Position numbers and translations under genes: made by a program. Under the pieces are notes generated by a model. It was given only the letters and a program-made list of their open reading frames with translations, had not been told where the DNA came from and searched no databases. A stretch of DNA of 10,711 bases. It comes from Pseudomonadota bacterium (lineage in GTDB: Bacteria > Pseudomonadota > Alphaproteobacteria > Sphingomonadales > Sphingomonadaceae). The DNA lies in assembly GCA_023423775.1 (NCBI GenBank), contig JAFAEZ010000209.1, forward strand, positions 1 to 10,711, in the 5' to 3' direction. Shown here in pieces: positions 9,202-10,711 of the stretch (position 1 is its first letter; every line of letters starts with the position of its first letter).

Positions 9202-10677
9202 GTGAGCAAATCTTTGCGCGCCGCCGGACTGCTGGCGATGGCCAGCGTCGCGGCCCTGTCGGTCCCCGCCCAGGCGGAGCTTCCCGCAGAGGCGCGGACC
9301 CAGCTGACCGGAACCGTCGACAAGAATGCCGGCCAGCTGGCGGATACGGCGCTCAAGATTTGGAATTATTCCGAGCTCGGCTATCTCGAGACGCAGAGCT
9401 CGGGCCTGCTCCAGGCCCAGCTCAAGAAGGCGGGCTTCACCGTCCAGGCCGGGGTCGCCGGCCAGCCGACCGCCTTCGTCGCCAGCTTCAGGAACGGCGC
9501 CGGCCCGGTCATCGGCATCCTCGCCGAATTCGACGCTTTGCCCGGCCTTTCGCAAGGCGCGGTACCGTTCAAGCAGGCGGTCGCCGGCCGCGATGCCGGC
9601 CATGGCTGCGGCCACAATCTGTTCGGCGCGGCCTCGTCCAGCGCCGCGATCGCGGTCAAGGACTGGATGATCAAGAACAAGATCCCCGGCGAGATCCGCG
9701 TTTACGGCACACCCGCCGAGGAAGGCGGATCGGGCAAGGCCTACATGGTCCGCGAGGGCCTGTTCAACGACGTCGACATCGCCCTCCACTGGCATCCGGG
9801 CAGCCGCAACACGGCGGCCGAATCCGCATCGCTCGCCAATATCAGCGGCAAGTTCCGCTTCCACGGCGCTTCGGCCCATGCCGCCGGCGCTCCCGACAAG
9901 GGCCGCTCGGCGCTCGACGGCGTCGAGGCGCTGAACGCCATGGTCAACATGATGCGCGAGCATGTGCCCGACGGGACCCGCATCCACTATGCGATTACCG
10001 AGGGCGGCAAGGCCCCCAACGTCGTGCCCGATTTCGCCGAAGCCTATTATTACGTCCGCCACGTCGATCCCAAGATCGTGGTTTCGGTGATGGACCGCGT
10101 GAAGAAGGCGGCCGAAGGCGCCGCCATGGGCACCGAAACCAAGGTCGAGTGGGAGCAGACCGGCGGCGTCTATTCGACCCTCCCCAACGCGGCCCTGATG
10201 AACGTCATGGATCGCAATCTGCGCCATGTCGGCGGCGTCCACTGGACTGCGGAAGAGACCGAGTTCGCGCGCAAGATCCAGGCCACGCTCGCCCCTGGCG
10301 CGCCCGCGCTGGAGACCGCGCAGCAGATTGGCGAGGTCAAGATCGACACCCAGGGACGCGGCTCGACCGACGTTGCCGACGTGAGCTGGGTCACGCCGAC
10401 CGTCGGCCTCTCCACCGCGACCTTCGTTCCGGGTTCGGCGGGCCACAGCTGGCAGAACGTCGCCGCCGCCGGCCACAGCATCGGCATCAAGGGCTCGGTC
10501 AACGCCGCCAAGACGCTGGCCCTGACCGCGGCCGAATTGCTGACCAGCCCGGAGACCATCGCCGCCGCCAAGGCCGAATTCGCCGAGCGCCGCGGTCCGG
10601 ACTTCGTCTACAAATCGATGGTCGGCGACCGTCAGCCGCCGCTCGACTATCGCAAGCCCGCTTCCAGCGGCCAATAA
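9202..10677 (+). CDS. Exported M20 family amidohydrolase, AbgB-like
   Basis: The 491-residue product is an M20D-type metal-dependent amidohydrolase whose closest remembered relative is AbgB, a subunit of p-aminobenzoyl-glutamate hydrolase (481 residues). The start is GTG 9202, with AAGAGG at 9188-9193; the ATGs at 9194 and 9197 run at once into a stop. The N-terminus KSLRAAGLLAMASVAALSVPAQA is a signal peptide cut near residue 25, so the enzyme is periplasmic, whereas AbgB is cytoplasmic. Metal-site blocks are complete: AEFDALPG (Asp111), GHGCGHN (Cys136, His138), PAEEGGSGK (Glu173, Glu174), HWHPG (His198) and a late AGHSW (His415). The dimerisation (lid) domain lies at about 205-330, with FHGASAHAAGAPDKGRSAL. 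It follows the receptor by 67 bases and is probably part of its transcript. No AbgA partner is visible. It may instead cleave other N-acyl amino acids or dipeptides. Confidence 0.92.
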   Translation: MSKSLRAAGLLAMASVAALSVPAQAELPAEARTQLTGTVDKNAGQLADTALKIWNYSELGYLETQSSGLLQAQLKKAGFTVQAGVAGQPTAFVASFRNGAGPVIGILAEFDALPGLSQGAVPFKQAVAGRDAGHGCGHNLFGAASSSAAIAVKDWMIKNKIPGEIRVYGTPAEEGGSGKAYMVREGLFNDVDIALHWHPGSRNTAAESASLANISGKFRFHGASAHAAGAPDKGRSALDGVEALNAMVNMMREHVPDGTRIHYAITEGGKAPNVVPDFAEAYYYVRHVDPKIVVSVMDRVKKAAEGAAMGTETKVEWEQTGGVYSTLPNAALMNVMDRNLRHVGGVHWTAEETEFARKIQATLAPGAPALETAQQIGEVKIDTQGRGSTDVADVSWVTPTVGLSTATFVPGSAGHSWQNVAAAGHSIGIKGSVNAAKTLALTAAELLTSPETIAAAKAEFAERRGPDFVYKSMVGDRQPPLDYRKPASSGQ

Positions 10678-10681
10678 GTTC

Positions 10682-10711
10682 GGCCGGCTCCGTCTGGCGG
10701 CGGAGCCGGCC
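10682..10711 (+). terminator. Probable transcription terminator after the M20 gene, cut by the window edge
   Basis: GGCCGGCTCCG (10682-10692) and CGGAGCCGGCC (10701-10711) are perfect 11-base reverse complements around an 8-base loop, which can itself add two pairs. The hairpin begins four bases after the M20 stop at 10677. The window ends at the last stem base, so any T-run that would confirm an intrinsic terminator cannot be seen. Confidence 0.65.

Noticed and set aside
7332..9356. 674-codon minus-strand frame opposite the receptor
   Set aside because: Antisense shadow of the receptor; composition is Arg/Ala/Asp/Val-rich with no domain pattern.
9112..10674. 520-codon minus-strand frame opposite the M20 gene
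   Set aside because: Antisense shadow; the plus-strand protein has all metal-site blocks and a signal peptide.

Overview
The window reads as chromosomal DNA of a GC-rich alphaproteobacterium, most likely a member of the Sphingomonadaceae or a close relative. The reasons are the heavy C/G bias at third codon positions, a large TonB-dependent receptor of the kind abundant in sphingomonads, several exported hydrolases with alanine-rich signal peptides, and frequent GTG starts. I see no insertion sequence, phage gene, CRISPR array or toxin-antitoxin pair. The assignment is an inference from style; no marker gene fixes the genus.

Layout. (1) The left edge (1-1447, minus strand) holds the first 482 codons of an exported S9 (prolyl-oligopeptidase-type) peptidase. 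It is cut off before its catalytic serine. (2) A 125-base divergent spacer follows. (3) From 1573 to 5628 four plus-strand genes lie closely spaced: an M28 metallopeptidase with a lipoprotein-type signal, agmatine deiminase (aguA), N-carbamoylputrescine amidase (aguB, GTG start overlapping the aguA stop) and the folate enzyme folK. (4) A tRNA-Lys(TTT) gene with encoded CCA lies 16 bases after folK. (5) A 318-base gene-free stretch rich in inverted repeats leads to (6) a 1031-residue TonB-dependent receptor and (7) an exported M20 amidohydrolase resembling AbgB (p-aminobenzoyl-glutamate hydrolase subunit). The last two are separated by a strong UUCG-capped hairpin. A second long hairpin at the right edge probably ends this unit.

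How the genes could work together. AguA and AguB together convert agmatine to putrescine, two well-known steps of the arginine decarboxylase route. The peptidases at the left could supply amino acids or peptides, including arginine, from outside the cytoplasm, but no step linking them to agmatine is visible. The receptor plus M20 hydrolase looks like an uptake-and-cleave unit: import across the outer membrane, then amide hydrolysis in the periplasm. If the hydrolase really acts on folate breakdown products, it would yield p-aminobenzoate, which enters folate synthesis just after FolK; this is a hypothesis only.

Overall the genes belong to known families. I found no clear undescribed system. 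The parts most worth checking are the structured leader before the receptor, the hairpin inside the receptor-hydrolase unit, and the substrate of that unit.
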